Origin: Bacteroidota bacterium
GTDB lineage: Bacteria > Bacteroidota > Bacteroidia > Flavobacteriales_D > Crocinitomicaceae
Reading direction: 5' to 3'
NCBI GenBank assembly: GCA_016192075.1
Contig: JACPUU010000004.1
Coordinates: forward strand, 225,565-289,564
Length of the DNA: 64,000 bases
Below are positions 52,234-62,199 of this stretch, in pieces. The notes beneath the pieces were generated by a model that worked only from the letters and a program-made list of their open reading frames with translations, searched no databases and was not told the origin of the DNA. The stretch's first letter is position 1; each line of letters opens with the position of its first letter. A program made the translations under genes and the position numbers.

Positions 52234-55212
52234 ATGATGATGAATATGAAAAAATTAATTACGCTTTTTTTAGCGCTGACCACCGCCGTTTTTGTTGGCG
52301 CGCAACCGGGGTCAATTGACCTGACCTATACAACGGGAACCGGTTTTAATTCTTACGTTTTCAAAACGGCAATTCAACCTGACGGAAAAATAATTGCGGT
52401 TGGAGCTTTTTCAACTTTCAACGGAACAGCCAGGAATGGTATTGCACGGTTGAATACAGATGGAACGCTGGATATGTCTTTTAATCCCGGAACAGGATTT
52501 AACAACTGGGTAACAGATGTTAAAATTCAGCCCGACGGAAAAATTGTCACCGTTGGAACATACTCTTCTTTTAATGGAACGGCAAGGAGCCGTATTGCAA
52601 GATTAAATGCAGACGGTACACTTGACACTTCTTTTGATCCGGGCACAGGTTTCTCATTTGATGTAAGAGGCTGTGATTTGCAAGCGGATGGTAAAATTAT
52701 TGCCGTTGGTGATTTCACTTCATTTAACGGCACATCCAGAAACAGAATCGCAAGAATCAATACAAACGGCTCATTGGATACGGGATACGATCCGGGAACT
52801 GGTTTTAACAGCAATGCCATGACGGTTAAAATTCAACCGGACGGTAAGGCCCTTGTCGGGGGTATTGGATTTACATCTTACAACGGGACTACGGTAAATC
52901 GAATTGTCCGCCTGAATAGTGATGCCACTATTGATGGTAGTTTTAACTCAGGTACAGGGTGCAACTCCACAGTTGCCACATTCGCTATACAAGAAGATTT
53001 AAAAATTATAGTAGGTGGTAGTTTTACTACGTACAATGGTACTTCAATAAACAGAATTATGAGGCTGAATAATGACGGAACCATTGACCCGTCATTTAGT
53101 GTAGGAGCAGGAACAAATGGTGAAATAAGAAATGTTCAGATTGCTTCAGACGGAAGTGTCTTTCTTGCCGGTTTATTCACGATTTACAATAGCACTTCGG
53201 CCAATAGAATTGTAAAATTGACCTCCGATGGATCAATCGACGCAAATTTTAGTACCGGTACTGGCTTCAACAACGAAACCAATTGTATTTCAATTCAGCC
53301 TGATAATAAAATAATAATCGGAGGATTTTATACCAGCTACAACGGATCGTCTCCAATACGAATTGCGAGATTGGGGAATTGCGTAAATACCTACGCAACC
53401 GATTACCAGACTTCATGTACTGATTACACCTGGATAGATGGCAATACCTATTCGTCAAATAACACTACAGCTACCTATATTATTCCAAACGCCACCGGTT
53501 GTGATAGCATCATCACATTGAATTTATTCATCAATGCTGTTTCTGATGAAACGGTTTCTACCCTGACACCAACATTTTGTGATAACGGTACCGGAACTAT
53601 TTCTACCTCATCTTCGCAAACAGGCGTAAATTATTTTTTGAGAAACGATTCAGATGATTCAGTCATTGATGGACCTATTGCAGGAACAGGATCCGGACTT
53701 GATTTTTCAACCGGATCGATCAGCACAACAACATCTTATAATGTTTACGGAGAAACAATTGAAAGCAGTATTACATTTGATGGTGTGGATGATGAGGCAA
53801 CTGTAAGCGGTGTTGATTTCAGCGGAACTTCTTTTACTATTGAGTTTTGGGCAAAAAGAAATGCACTCACAGGTAATGACTTTTTCATTGGCCAGGGAGG
53901 CATGGTTACAAACCAGGGTTTACACATTGGTTTCAGACCGACAAATCAATTTACGTTCGCTTTTTGGTCAAATGATGTGAACACGCCGGCTTATACCGAT
54001 TTTGACTGGCACCATTGGGCTGTCACTTATGACGCCGGGTCTAATCAGAGAAAAGTCTATCGTGACGGAATTCTGGTCGCTTCTGATATCGCTACGAATG
54101 ATTACATGGGAACTGGCGATTTATATTTTGGAGACACGCCATGGGGTGGTTCAAACAGTAATGGAAACATGGATGAATTAAGAGTTTGGAGTGAGGTAAA
54201 AGAGGCTGGTGAAATTCAGAATCTGATGAATAATTGTATCACCGGCGATGAAGCTAATCTTTTGGCCTATTACACGTTTGACGAAACTGCCGGCGCAACA
54301 ACTTTTGCAGATCAGTCATCAAATGGTTTTGACGGATCTCTTGTGAATATGGACCCGGCTTTAGCGTGGGATGTTGCCGGAATTGATTGCGGATGCTCGT
54401 TAGAAATGACGGACATCACCACCATTACAGTAAATTACTCGACAACCGGAACAGATGTACAAACCCAATGTGACCAATATACCTGGATTGATGGGAACAC
54501 CTACACCGCTTCAAATAATACGGCAACACATGTTTTAACCAATTCGGTGGGTTGTGATTCTGTTGTGACTTTGGATCTGACAATCAATTATGCCAATGCT
54601 TCAACCGATGTTCAGGCGCATTGCGACAGCTATACCTGGATTGATGGAAACACCTATACAACTGACAATAATACGGCCCAATTTACACTGACCAATATGT
54701 CAGGTTGTGATTCATTGGTTACTTTAAATTTGACTATTACTACTACTCCAACAGCAGCCGCAGTAAACAACGGAGATGGAACACTGTCAGCTACGGGTTC
54801 AGGTACTTACCAATGGATTGATTGCGGAACAAATGCACCGGTATCGGGCGCTACATCTGCAACTTTTGTACCGTTAGTAAATGGAGATTATGCTGTTATT
54901 GTCACCGGAGGATCGTGTGATGACACATCAGCTTGCGTGACCTATAACAGTGTAGGAATTCATGAAAACCCAGTGGCTTCAATTGTAGTTTATCCGAACC
55001 CGACAAGTGGATTGTTTAACGTCCGTTTTGGTGCAGAAATGAATGCCGTAACAGTTCAAATCACCAATTCAGTGGGACAACTTGTTTATACTGAAAATGT
55101 GGCCGGTGTTCAATCAGTAGATTTGAATTTGGAACAAGCCAATGGAATTTATTTCGTGCAGGTTTATGCTGAATCAGGTTTAATTACAACCGTAAAATTG
55201 GTAAAACAATAG
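52234..55212 (+). CDS. delta-60 repeat and LamG protein with T9SS type A sorting domain
   Basis: 992 residues. Four possible ATGs (52234, 52237, 52240, 52246) precede the signal peptide MKKLITLFLALTTAVFVGAQ. Six or seven delta-60 (DUF5122) repeats follow with the phrase QPDGKIIAVGAFSTFNGT ... RIARLNTDGTLD. Then a Cys-bearing repeat (YQTSCTDYTWIDGNTYSS), a LamG-like sugar-binding domain (FDGVDDEATVSGVDF, HHWAVTYDAGSNQRKVYRDG, MDELRVWSEV), two more copies of the TWIDGNTYT repeat, and the type A domain (VVYPNPTSGLFNVRF ... GIYFVQVYAESG). Surface protein sent out by T9SS. A relative of the Cys repeat is in the gene at 62200. Confidence 0.85.
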   Translation: MMMNMKKLITLFLALTTAVFVGAQPGSIDLTYTTGTGFNSYVFKTAIQPDGKIIAVGAFSTFNGTARNGIARLNTDGTLDMSFNPGTGFNNWVTDVKIQPDGKIVTVGTYSSFNGTARSRIARLNADGTLDTSFDPGTGFSFDVRGCDLQADGKIIAVGDFTSFNGTSRNRIARINTNGSLDTGYDPGTGFNSNAMTVKIQPDGKALVGGIGFTSYNGTTVNRIVRLNSDATIDGSFNSGTGCNSTVATFAIQEDLKIIVGGSFTTYNGTSINRIMRLNNDGTIDPSFSVGAGTNGEIRNVQIASDGSVFLAGLFTIYNSTSANRIVKLTSDGSIDANFSTGTGFNNETNCISIQPDNKIIIGGFYTSYNGSSPIRIARLGNCVNTYATDYQTSCTDYTWIDGNTYSSNNTTATYIIPNATGCDSIITLNLFINAVSDETVSTLTPTFCDNGTGTISTSSSQTGVNYFLRNDSDDSVIDGPIAGTGSGLDFSTGSISTTTSYNVYGETIESSITFDGVDDEATVSGVDFSGTSFTIEFWAKRNALTGNDFFIGQGGMVTNQGLHIGFRPTNQFTFAFWSNDVNTPAYTDFDWHHWAVTYDAGSNQRKVYRDGILVASDIATNDYMGTGDLYFGDTPWGGSNSNGNMDELRVWSEVKEAGEIQNLMNNCITGDEANLLAYYTFDETAGATTFADQSSNGFDGSLVNMDPALAWDVAGIDCGCSLEMTDITTITVNYSTTGTDVQTQCDQYTWIDGNTYTASNNTATHVLTNSVGCDSVVTLDLTINYANASTDVQAHCDSYTWIDGNTYTTDNNTAQFTLTNMSGCDSLVTLNLTITTTPTAAAVNNGDGTLSATGSGTYQWIDCGTNAPVSGATSATFVPLVNGDYAVIVTGGSCDDTSACVTYNSVGIHENPVASIVVYPNPTSGLFNVRFGAEMNAVTVQITNSVGQLVYTENVAGVQSVDLNLEQANGIYFVQVYAESGLITTVKLVKQ

Positions 55213-55229
55213 TTTAAGTTAATCCAGAT

Positions 55230-55273
55230 ACAAAAGAGGCTGTCCGCATTGGTGGATGGCCTCTTTTGTTTTT
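55230..55273 (+). terminator. intrinsic terminator after the delta-60 protein
   Basis: ACAAAAGAGGC pairs with GCCTCTTTTGT around an inner TCC/GGA stem, and is followed by TTTTT. Confidence 0.85.
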
Positions 55274-55837
55274 GACCGGCCTAAATTCATCTCTTAATAG
55301 GCGTGAGGACCCACCAGGCCGGACAAGATTTTTTGCCATTTGTCCTGACTCAAACCACATAATCCGGATTCTATAATTGCTCAAAGCGGATCGTTTTTAA
55401 CGTATGACCGCTTTTAGAAAAAACCGGATAGCTTGCACCATTTTTTGATTCGATATTCCTCTCATCTATGTTTCTTTCGCTGATAATGCGTTTCAGGATA
55501 TTTTGAAAACAACTTTTTGATTCAATCCTGAATATTTACTGTTCAAATCCCGGCTCATTTTGGCTCAGGTCGGGCATACCCCCCCGCGGAGTTAAAAAAG
55601 CACGTGACTTAACAATGAGCCTGATAAATAACTCGGAGCGCAGCTCCTGTTGTAAGGGGTTAGCGCAGGATGGATATCCTGCGAAGCCGGAGTTGAGTTT
55701 TTTCCGTTTTTATTTTTCTCCGAATCCCTTTGTATTACAGCGATTGTAGAATACCGAAATTACCAAGAAAAACCGCAAATAATGAAAATTTTTGCCTGGA
55801 ACTGACATTTTGGCTATTTTAGTAAAATATAAGTTTT
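55274..55837. other. 560-base stretch with remnants only
   Basis: No gene with a start codon. A minus-strand frame without ATG (55371-55535) reads QNILKRIISERNIDERNI and SYPVFSKSGHTLKTIRFEQL; with the frame before it (55540-55600) it could be the end of a decayed gene. A 7-bp hairpin GCAGGAT-ggat-ATCCTGC lies at 55665-55682 inside a larger palindromic repeat (about 55630-55697). Next to that is the recombinase scar. Confidence 0.45.
55693..55749 (-). pseudogene. scar of a second recombinase gene (57 bp of the C-terminal codons)
   Basis: 52 of 57 bases match 21090-21146, the last codons of the element's recombinase plus the inner half of its terminator. On the minus strand it reads TIAVIQRDSEKNKNGKNS against TIAVILRDSEQNKNGKNS. 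The match begins and ends abruptly. It marks a former or rearranged copy of a related element. Confidence 0.7.
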
Positions 55838-56263
55838 ATTCTGTCTAAAGAGCTCGTTACAAATCAGTTTCAAGAAATTGCTCAATCTGAAATTATTTCG
55901 TTTGAAGGCTATTCTGTATTTCTTAGAAAGGATCATATTATTCAGCTGCACTTCAAAACCGGTTTTTCAGGGGAACTTGAGGATGCGATAAATGTTGTTG
56001 ATAGCATCAAAAAATTGGGCAATGGAATCAGGTATCCCTTACTTGTAATTTACGCCGATGATAATTTATTCAGTAAAGAAAACAGGAAATACGTTGCCAG
56101 CAAAGAAGTTTCCAATTATGTAAAAGCAGATGCGCTTGTTATGAAAAGCCTTGCTTTAAAAATAATAGGAAATTTTTACTTGAAAATTAATAAGCCTTCA
56201 CGTCCTACACGCACGTTTTTTGATGAAGAAGCGGCCGTTAAATGGCTGAAAGAATTCGTTTAG
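55838..56263 (+). CDS. STAS-like small protein without an ATG start
   Basis: The open frame begins after a stop at about 55829 and has ATA, ATT (55838) or CTG (55841) as possible starts; the first TTG is at 56015, which would remove half the domain. 141 codons: EIISFEGYSVFLRKDHIIQLHF, then LEDAINVVDSIKKL, YPLLVIYADDNLFSKENRKYV, and KINKPSRPTRTFFDEEAAVKWLK, the latter a known ending of small Bacteroidota STAS/SpoIIAA-like (DUF7793-type) proteins. The missing start and the recombinase scar 89 bases upstream suggest its promoter and first codons were replaced; it may be a pseudogene. Confidence 0.55.
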   Translation: MLSKELVTNQFQEIAQSEIISFEGYSVFLRKDHIIQLHFKTGFSGELEDAINVVDSIKKLGNGIRYPLLVIYADDNLFSKENRKYVASKEVSNYVKADALVMKSLALKIIGNFYLKINKPSRPTRTFFDEEAAVKWLKEFV

Positions 56264-56378
56264 TAAAATGTCAAATCTTTAAAAAGAGGTTTAGGATCAA
56301 GTCCAGCTTCACTTCCCTATACAAAAAACCAGCATTCACACTCACACTCTCACCCTCACGCTGACTTCCCTTTTCTCC

Positions 56379-57110
56379 TCAAAACCGGTAAAAGAAACTC
56401 ATGTTCCCTTTAGCCATGATATCAGCACCGCCGCCTTCTAAGGGGTTCATGATACCTACGGAAAGGGAATAGCCCAGACCAAAGCGTTCCCTGAAATTTA
56501 ATTTGATTCCGGCGGTGGTGTATACACCGAGGTAGTTTCTGTTTACTTTTTGCCAGGTGTAGTTGCCGTATTGATCATAGGTTGATCCGTATGAAAATTT
56601 ATTCGAGTACATGAATTCAGCCCCGGTAAAAAAATTCAGTTTTTTGCGGCGGTAGGGGTAGGCAAAAAGGCCAACTCCCGTTTCGATGACATTGGCTGTG
56701 TAATGAGAATACAATGAATAATCAAGGCCGACCCGCAGCGGAACATAGATTGAAAAATCCCTTTTAGGAAAGAAGTATTCGTAATCAAAAGACACATTTC
56801 GGGCGAGAAGATCAATGTAGTTGAATCCAATCAGGTGATTTTTTGAAAGGTCGGCCATTTCATTCGTGATGTCCTTAAACTCTTCGCGATAACCGTTTTC
56901 AAACTCAATCAGTTCAATTTTTGACTTGGGCACCACATAAATGGCCCCATCGCCGGTTTTTGTGTAAAGCTGATACTTCACTTCTTCGGCTCCTACTTCA
57001 AGGACCTTTGCCTGAATAACGGTCCCGTTTTTCAACAATACCTTGTCCTGGGCAAATGAATGGATAACCACGTTAAGCAATAAAACAGATAACAGTGCTA
57101 ATTTTTTCAT
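56379..57110 (-). CDS. outer-membrane beta-barrel-like protein
   Basis: 243 residues. A signal peptide (MKKLALLSVLLLNVVIHSFAQ) is followed by a short beta domain (DKVLLKNGTVIQAKVLEV, ELIEFENGYREEFKD) and alternating aromatic strands (YIDLLARNVSFDYEYFFPKRDFSIYV, FFTGAEFMY, GLGYSLSVGIMNPL) ending in the aromatic FFYRF typical of barrel proteins. No further function visible. Convergent with the STAS-like gene. Confidence 0.7.
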   Translation of the reverse strand: MKKLALLSVLLLNVVIHSFAQDKVLLKNGTVIQAKVLEVGAEEVKYQLYTKTGDGAIYVVPKSKIELIEFENGYREEFKDITNEMADLSKNHLIGFNYIDLLARNVSFDYEYFFPKRDFSIYVPLRVGLDYSLYSHYTANVIETGVGLFAYPYRRKKLNFFTGAEFMYSNKFSYGSTYDQYGNYTWQKVNRNYLGVYTTAGIKLNFRERFGLGYSLSVGIMNPLEGGGADIMAKGNMSFFYRF

Positions 57111-57359
57111 ACAGATTGGGTTTTAAGTAATGAATGTCCGAATTTACAAAAGGTAACTATTTTGTTTACGCTAACTATTAATGACATAATCAGTTAGTGC
57201 CTTGCCATTTGGCAAAACAGAGAACGCCGGTAAATCAATATTATTTTACTGGAATGGATCAATGTTTAAAGTACTTTGCTCACACCTGCATTTGCAGGCA
57301 GCCTTTCAAAATAAGGCAAAGTGCCGGAATGTTTGTATTTTTAACTTAAACAACCTTTT

Positions 57360-58244
57360 ATGCAGGCAATAGTAAGAGAACAAAATTTCAAAACATTCAG
57401 CTGGATTAACATTACGAATCCTTCTGAAGCAGATCTTATGACCTTGTCTGCCGATTATTCGCTCGATCACGCCCTTGTGGCAGATAGTATGCAGCACGGG
57501 CATTTGCCGAAAATTGAAGTGACCGAAGATTATACTTTTATCATTCTTCGCGGACACACCGCCGCAAAAAATGACGAGGCAACTACGGTGGGTGGGCTTT
57601 CAAATAAAATTGCCTTTTTTATCCGTAAAAATCAACTCATAACCGTTCATAGAGCCGAATTTGATTTTTTGCTGAATAAAGAAAAAGCGTATAAGTACGT
57701 TGATCAGCTGCTTCTTGAAATTATTGCAGATTTGGTAAATTCTTACACCGAGCCACTCAGAATGCAGTCTGAAAAAATGGATGAAATAGAACAAATCATT
57801 TTTTTAAAGAGTCAGTCTAAAATCTCAGTGAAGGATTTATATTATCAAAGAACCAAAGCACGGGTTTGTAAAAAAATACTGCAGATGATGCAATCGGTTC
57901 TTAACCAACTGCATATTTCAGCATCTCAGAAAATGCTGCTTGAAGATACCAGGGATACGCTCACGGACACCATGCTTCAGTATGACGAAATTGTTGAAAA
58001 CGCTCAAAACCTGCTCAATACCTATCTTTCAATAACCTCTCAAAAGAACAATGATGTGATGCGGCTGCTGACCATTTTTTCTGTGTTTTTTCTTCCACTG
58101 ACCTTTCTGGCGGGTATTTATGGAATGAATTTTGACAACATGCCTGAACTCAAAACAACCTATGGGTATTTTGTCGTGTTGTTTGTGATGGTCATCATCA
58201 GTCTGCTGATCTACGTCTGGTTTAAATGGAAAAAAATACTTTGA
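57360..58244 (+). CDS. corA: CorA family divalent-cation channel
   Basis: 294 residues. N-terminal cytoplasmic domain (TFSWINITNPSEADL, HLPKIEVTEDYTFIILRG), the long stalk helices and two C-terminal TM segments (about 237-255 and 268-288), with the selectivity motif YGMNF (GMN about 254-256). Works as a pentamer for Mg2+, Co2+ or Ni2+ uptake. The start MQAIVREQNFKTF is the only ATG before the domain. Convergent with the LytTR gene downstream. Confidence 0.93.
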   Translation: MQAIVREQNFKTFSWINITNPSEADLMTLSADYSLDHALVADSMQHGHLPKIEVTEDYTFIILRGHTAAKNDEATTVGGLSNKIAFFIRKNQLITVHRAEFDFLLNKEKAYKYVDQLLLEIIADLVNSYTEPLRMQSEKMDEIEQIIFLKSQSKISVKDLYYQRTKARVCKKILQMMQSVLNQLHISASQKMLLEDTRDTLTDTMLQYDEIVENAQNLLNTYLSITSQKNNDVMRLLTIFSVFFLPLTFLAGIYGMNFDNMPELKTTYGYFVVLFVMVIISLLIYVWFKWKKIL

Positions 58245-58275
58245 GTTTATCTTGTTTCAGTGAAGAACTATTTTC

Positions 58276-59040
58276 TCACATAAACCCTTTTAACTTCTCC
58301 AGCACCTCTGCTTTTTTTCTGCGGGCTACTTCAAACACTTTCCCGTTTTTCAGCTGAATGCTGAATGGGTCACCTTTGGTGTATTGCATAATGTAGCTCA
58401 CATTCAGCATAAGTTGTTTGCTGATTCTTACAAAAAACGCGGCAGGTTCAAGGTACTCTTCAAATTCGCGCAGGGTTTTGGCGGTGGTAAAAATTTCACC
58501 TGAATTCAGGGTAAGTTTTGAATAGCGGCTATCACTTTCAATGTAAACAATGTCTTTTACTTCCAGAATTTTTACATTTCCGTTGCTATGCACCGCCACT
58601 TTTTTTTCTGCCGTGTCCGGTTGTATGTTATGAAGCAGGTTAATGATCAGCGGCTGATTATTTTTTTTAGCAAGAACGTTGGCAACTCCTTTTTTAACAG
58701 CACTTTGAAGATCACCTATTTCTACCGGTTTCAGAATATAATCCAGCGCACTGAACTTAATAGCATTGATGGCATATTTGTCATAACTGGTTACAAAAAT
58801 AACCTCAAACGGAACCGGATCAAATTTTTTGAGCAGGTTAAATCCGTTTGAGCGCGGCATCTGGATATCCAGGAAAATTAAATCGGGTTTTACGGTAGTA
58901 ATCAACTCATACGCGCTTTCAACATCTATTGCCATTCCGCAGAGCTCAACCTCAGGGCAAAATCGTTGAATTAATGCCGCCAGCACCTCACGGCTGTTTT
59001 TTTCGTCATCAACAAGTATGGATTTTATTTTACCTGGCAT
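58276..59040 (-). CDS. LytTR-type response regulator
   Basis: 254 residues. Receiver domain: SILVDDEKNSREVL, DLIFLDIQMPRSNGF (Asp about 58), VIFVTSYDKYAINAIKFSALD and YILKPVEIGDLQ (Lys). The LytTR domain (about 155-254) reads ILEVKDIVYIESDSRYSKL, TTAKTLREFEEYL and FVRISKQLMLNVSYI. Four bases downstream of its kinase, so they form one two-component system of the AgrA/LytR kind. Confidence 0.93.
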   Translation of the reverse strand: MPGKIKSILVDDEKNSREVLAALIQRFCPEVELCGMAIDVESAYELITTVKPDLIFLDIQMPRSNGFNLLKKFDPVPFEVIFVTSYDKYAINAIKFSALDYILKPVEIGDLQSAVKKGVANVLAKKNNQPLIINLLHNIQPDTAEKKVAVHSNGNVKILEVKDIVYIESDSRYSKLTLNSGEIFTTAKTLREFEEYLEPAAFFVRISKQLMLNVSYIMQYTKGDPFSIQLKNGKVFEVARRKKAEVLEKLKGFM

Positions 59041-59044
59041 ATAC

Positions 59045-61981
59045 TTAATTGGTTAAGGGCAAAAACAAGGTAACACGCGTACCGGAGGGTTGTCCGTTTT
59101 CAGTTGTCAGATCGGTTATCTCTACACGAATTCCTTTATAATCTCCCATCTGACTGATAACATGTACCCGTTTTTCAGTCAGTTTCATGGCAAGTGGCAC
59201 ATAGACCTCTGATTTTCTGAATTCGCGCGCTGCAGCACGTCCTATTCCGTTGTCTTCAATAATTAGTTTAACCAGGTCGTTTTCAATTGAAATGTCCAGT
59301 TTCAGTAACCCCTTGCGGGAGTTGTTCAGATTCATTAAGCCGTGCCATATGGCATTTTCGACATAGGGCTGAATAAGCATGGCCGGAATTTCAATACTGG
59401 TTTGTTCGGCTTCGTCAGATACCGTTAAAGCGTAGTCAAATTTATCCGCAAACCGCAATTGTTCAAGTTCAATATACAGTTTCAGCGTTTCCAGTTCCTG
59501 CTGCAATGAAATGGTTTTTTCGCCGGAATTGTTCAGCACCATGCGAATCAGTTTACTGAATTTGGCCAGGTAGTCATAGGCCTCTTTTTCATTGTTTTTG
59601 AGAATAAAATTCTGAATACTGTTAATGGCATTGAAAATAAAATGCGGGTTCATTTGAGCCTGTAAGGCGGTGAGTTGTGATTCTGCAATCAGTTTATTGA
59701 TACGTGTTTTTTCTTCTTCTTTTGCACGGATTTTACGAATGATGAAACGAATCGTAAACACAAGTAACAAAATTATTCCTGAAAAAATCAAAAGGTAAAA
59801 CCAGGTTGTCAGGTAGAACGGTTTTGTGATGTTAAATTGAATAAGCAGGCTTTCGTCCCTCGTGTTTCCCTGGGATGAAACACCGTTTATGCGCAGCTGG
59901 TATTTTCCGGGTACCAGATTTTTAAGTTCCAATACATTGCCGGTTACCCGGTCAGCCTGATTTTCTGCACCGGTCAGTTCATAAAAAAAAGCGGGTTTAT
60001 TTAGTTTATCAAAGGTTAAAATGTCAAAATTTAACCCAATCGAATTTTCATCATACGGTATTTCGTAAGGGGCCTGCTGAAGTGGGTATTTTGTGTTTTT
60101 GGTATAAAATTCGCGCAGGTGAATTTTGGGTGCTGTTTCAGTCCATGCTGTTTTTTGTGAGAATCTGAAAAGCCCGTCCTGGTTTGAAAAATAGATGTAC
60201 CCGTTGTGGATTGCCAGTTTCACAGCTCCTCCTGAAGGCAGCCCGTTTTCAGTGGTGAATGAATAAATTGCCGGAACCCCGCTGTGCATTTTTAAACAGT
60301 GTATCCCCGTTTTTGAAGTTACCCACAGGTTTCCGTTTTCATCTTCGTCGATTTCAAAAAAAGAACTGGCCTCAATTCCCAGAAATGAATCAATGCGGTA
60401 TGCCACTTCATTTTTAACCTCAAAAAGTCCTTCGTTTTTTGTGGCAATAAAAATTTTTCCGCCACGGGTTTGTTTTATGTCATTGACCCGGTTATGAATG
60501 CCTTCTGTTTTTTTAAATGTTGGTTTTTCAAGGTCAAGCATAAATAATCCCTGCGTTGTACCAATCATTACCTGCCGGTTTCCGGTATATTCCACGCACG
60601 TTCCCCAATGTGGGAGCTTGGCAACTGTTTCTGTTTTTCCGGCGCAAAACTTCACAAGTTTGGTTAATGAGATCGCGTACATGGCTGAATCTTCTGTTTC
60701 AAATCCCTCGATCAATGGGTATTTAATATCCTCCGCGGTTTGCGGTAATGAACTCCACGCTCCAAAACCGGAAAGGGAAGTATAACAAGCCGCTTTTCCA
60801 AAGAGGTAGAACCCTTTTTTTGCCGGATAAATGTACCGGAAGGTTTCGAGGGTGTCCGTAACTTCTTCAATTTTAAAAAGCGTAAGTGTATCGGCAATTC
60901 GGGTAATTGATTGTGATCCGGTACCGGCGGCAAAAACCGCCGAACCCATTACCTGAAGCAAAGACAGGGGCTTGTTCAGTTCTTTGGCATTCGTAAATGA
61001 TTCAAGGTATAGATGATTCAGGTATAGAATACCTTTTCCAAAGGTAGAACACCAGATATTTTCTTCACGGTCCATTATTACACTGGTAATGGTATACCCC
61101 TGCAGGTAAAATTTTTTGTGTGACAAATCGCTCAGGTCCGGAAAATGATACAACCCGGCAACGGTTCCAACCCAGAGACCACCGTTTTTATCCGCGTAAA
61201 TACTCAGAGCTCTGTAATCCAGTCGAATGGTTTCTTTAACCGAATTTTGTTCCAGAACAGTAATCTTTTTTCCGAACTGAAAAATGGTAAATTGATCTTT
61301 CTGAATCACCCGGTTGTAATAATCCAGCATGTCTCCCTCGCAATAATCAAGTACAACGGTTTTTGATTTGCCGTCAGAAATCAGGTTGATGCTGACACTG
61401 TCCGGTATTTCTGAAATGAATCTTTCCCGGTTAAATACATGGCCATTGAGCGGAATGCTGGTTTTGCTGTCAATCTGGTAAGCCATCCAGCAAGAAGTAT
61501 CTACGGTTTCAACCTGGTTTAACCTGCGCTCACTTATATCATAAACGAATGTATGCAATCCTGAATTCAGGTAAATGTCGTTTGACGCTGAAAAATCAAT
61601 GGCATAGGTAGCCATAAATGGTCCGACACGGTTTTGATAGTCGCTGCTAAAGGGGGCTTCGAAAAAAATGTTGTTCCGGAAAACATAAATCCGGTTGGTG
61701 GATGTGACCATCCAGATATTTCCAAGCGGATCTTCCTCCATTGCCTGCACGGTACCCGATACTGTTTTTTCATTATAAACTTCGGTTGAATTTCCGTTTA
61801 ATCTGCACAACCCCGCATCAGTCCCTATCCAGATATAGCCTTTGCTGTCCTGGAAAAGGCAGAAGGCACTTTGCGAAGGAAGATCCAATGTGGTGAGATT
61901 GACAAAATTCAATTGCTGCGCTGAAGTCTGTAGCGCAAAAAACAGGTAAAAAGCAAACGGTATGTAGCTGAGCAGATTCAA
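59045..61981 (-). CDS. propeller-type sensor histidine kinase (LytS-like)
   Basis: 978 residues. Signal peptide, then two-component-regulator propeller repeats (LFQDSKGYIWIGTDAGLCRLNG, ADKNGGLWVGTVAGLY, DEDENGNLWVTSKTGIHC), a Y_Y_Y domain (about 640-720), a TM (about 728-752), and the His_kinase/LytS domain: QMNPHFIFNAINSIQNFI (His about 778), a coiled region and a HATPase-like end (PAMLIQPYVENAIWHGLM, IIEDNGIGRAAAREF). The periplasmic sensor of an unknown signal; drives the downstream LytTR regulator. Confidence 0.93.
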   Translation of the reverse strand: MNLLSYIPFAFYLFFALQTSAQQLNFVNLTTLDLPSQSAFCLFQDSKGYIWIGTDAGLCRLNGNSTEVYNEKTVSGTVQAMEEDPLGNIWMVTSTNRIYVFRNNIFFEAPFSSDYQNRVGPFMATYAIDFSASNDIYLNSGLHTFVYDISERRLNQVETVDTSCWMAYQIDSKTSIPLNGHVFNRERFISEIPDSVSINLISDGKSKTVVLDYCEGDMLDYYNRVIQKDQFTIFQFGKKITVLEQNSVKETIRLDYRALSIYADKNGGLWVGTVAGLYHFPDLSDLSHKKFYLQGYTITSVIMDREENIWCSTFGKGILYLNHLYLESFTNAKELNKPLSLLQVMGSAVFAAGTGSQSITRIADTLTLFKIEEVTDTLETFRYIYPAKKGFYLFGKAACYTSLSGFGAWSSLPQTAEDIKYPLIEGFETEDSAMYAISLTKLVKFCAGKTETVAKLPHWGTCVEYTGNRQVMIGTTQGLFMLDLEKPTFKKTEGIHNRVNDIKQTRGGKIFIATKNEGLFEVKNEVAYRIDSFLGIEASSFFEIDEDENGNLWVTSKTGIHCLKMHSGVPAIYSFTTENGLPSGGAVKLAIHNGYIYFSNQDGLFRFSQKTAWTETAPKIHLREFYTKNTKYPLQQAPYEIPYDENSIGLNFDILTFDKLNKPAFFYELTGAENQADRVTGNVLELKNLVPGKYQLRINGVSSQGNTRDESLLIQFNITKPFYLTTWFYLLIFSGIILLLVFTIRFIIRKIRAKEEEKTRINKLIAESQLTALQAQMNPHFIFNAINSIQNFILKNNEKEAYDYLAKFSKLIRMVLNNSGEKTISLQQELETLKLYIELEQLRFADKFDYALTVSDEAEQTSIEIPAMLIQPYVENAIWHGLMNLNNSRKGLLKLDISIENDLVKLIIEDNGIGRAAAREFRKSEVYVPLAMKLTEKRVHVISQMGDYKGIRVEITDLTTENGQPSGTRVTLFLPLTN

Positions 61982-62199
61982 CTTTAAGGCTGGTGTAAAA
62001 TTCTTTCTGAGAACAAGAGTAAGGTGTTTTTGTGTAATGGTAATGCAAAGGTACGTGATTGTGCTAAAAATGTAGTATGCGGTTAGGCCTCCCCTTTACC
62101 GGATGCTAATTTTGCTGGCGAATGCCGGGTATGGGACACAAATTAAACCGGTGGATTCGTTTCAGGTTGTTACAAACAGAAAGCTAAAAATCAAAGGCA

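Noticed and set aside
52074..52283. Minus-strand 69-codon frame before the delta-60 gene
   Set aside because: It overlaps the start of a clear signal peptide gene on the other strand and has no recognisable features.
52320..53400. Regular repeats resembling an array
   Set aside because: They are in-frame protein repeats (delta-60), with unit length a multiple of three and no constant spacer; not CRISPR.
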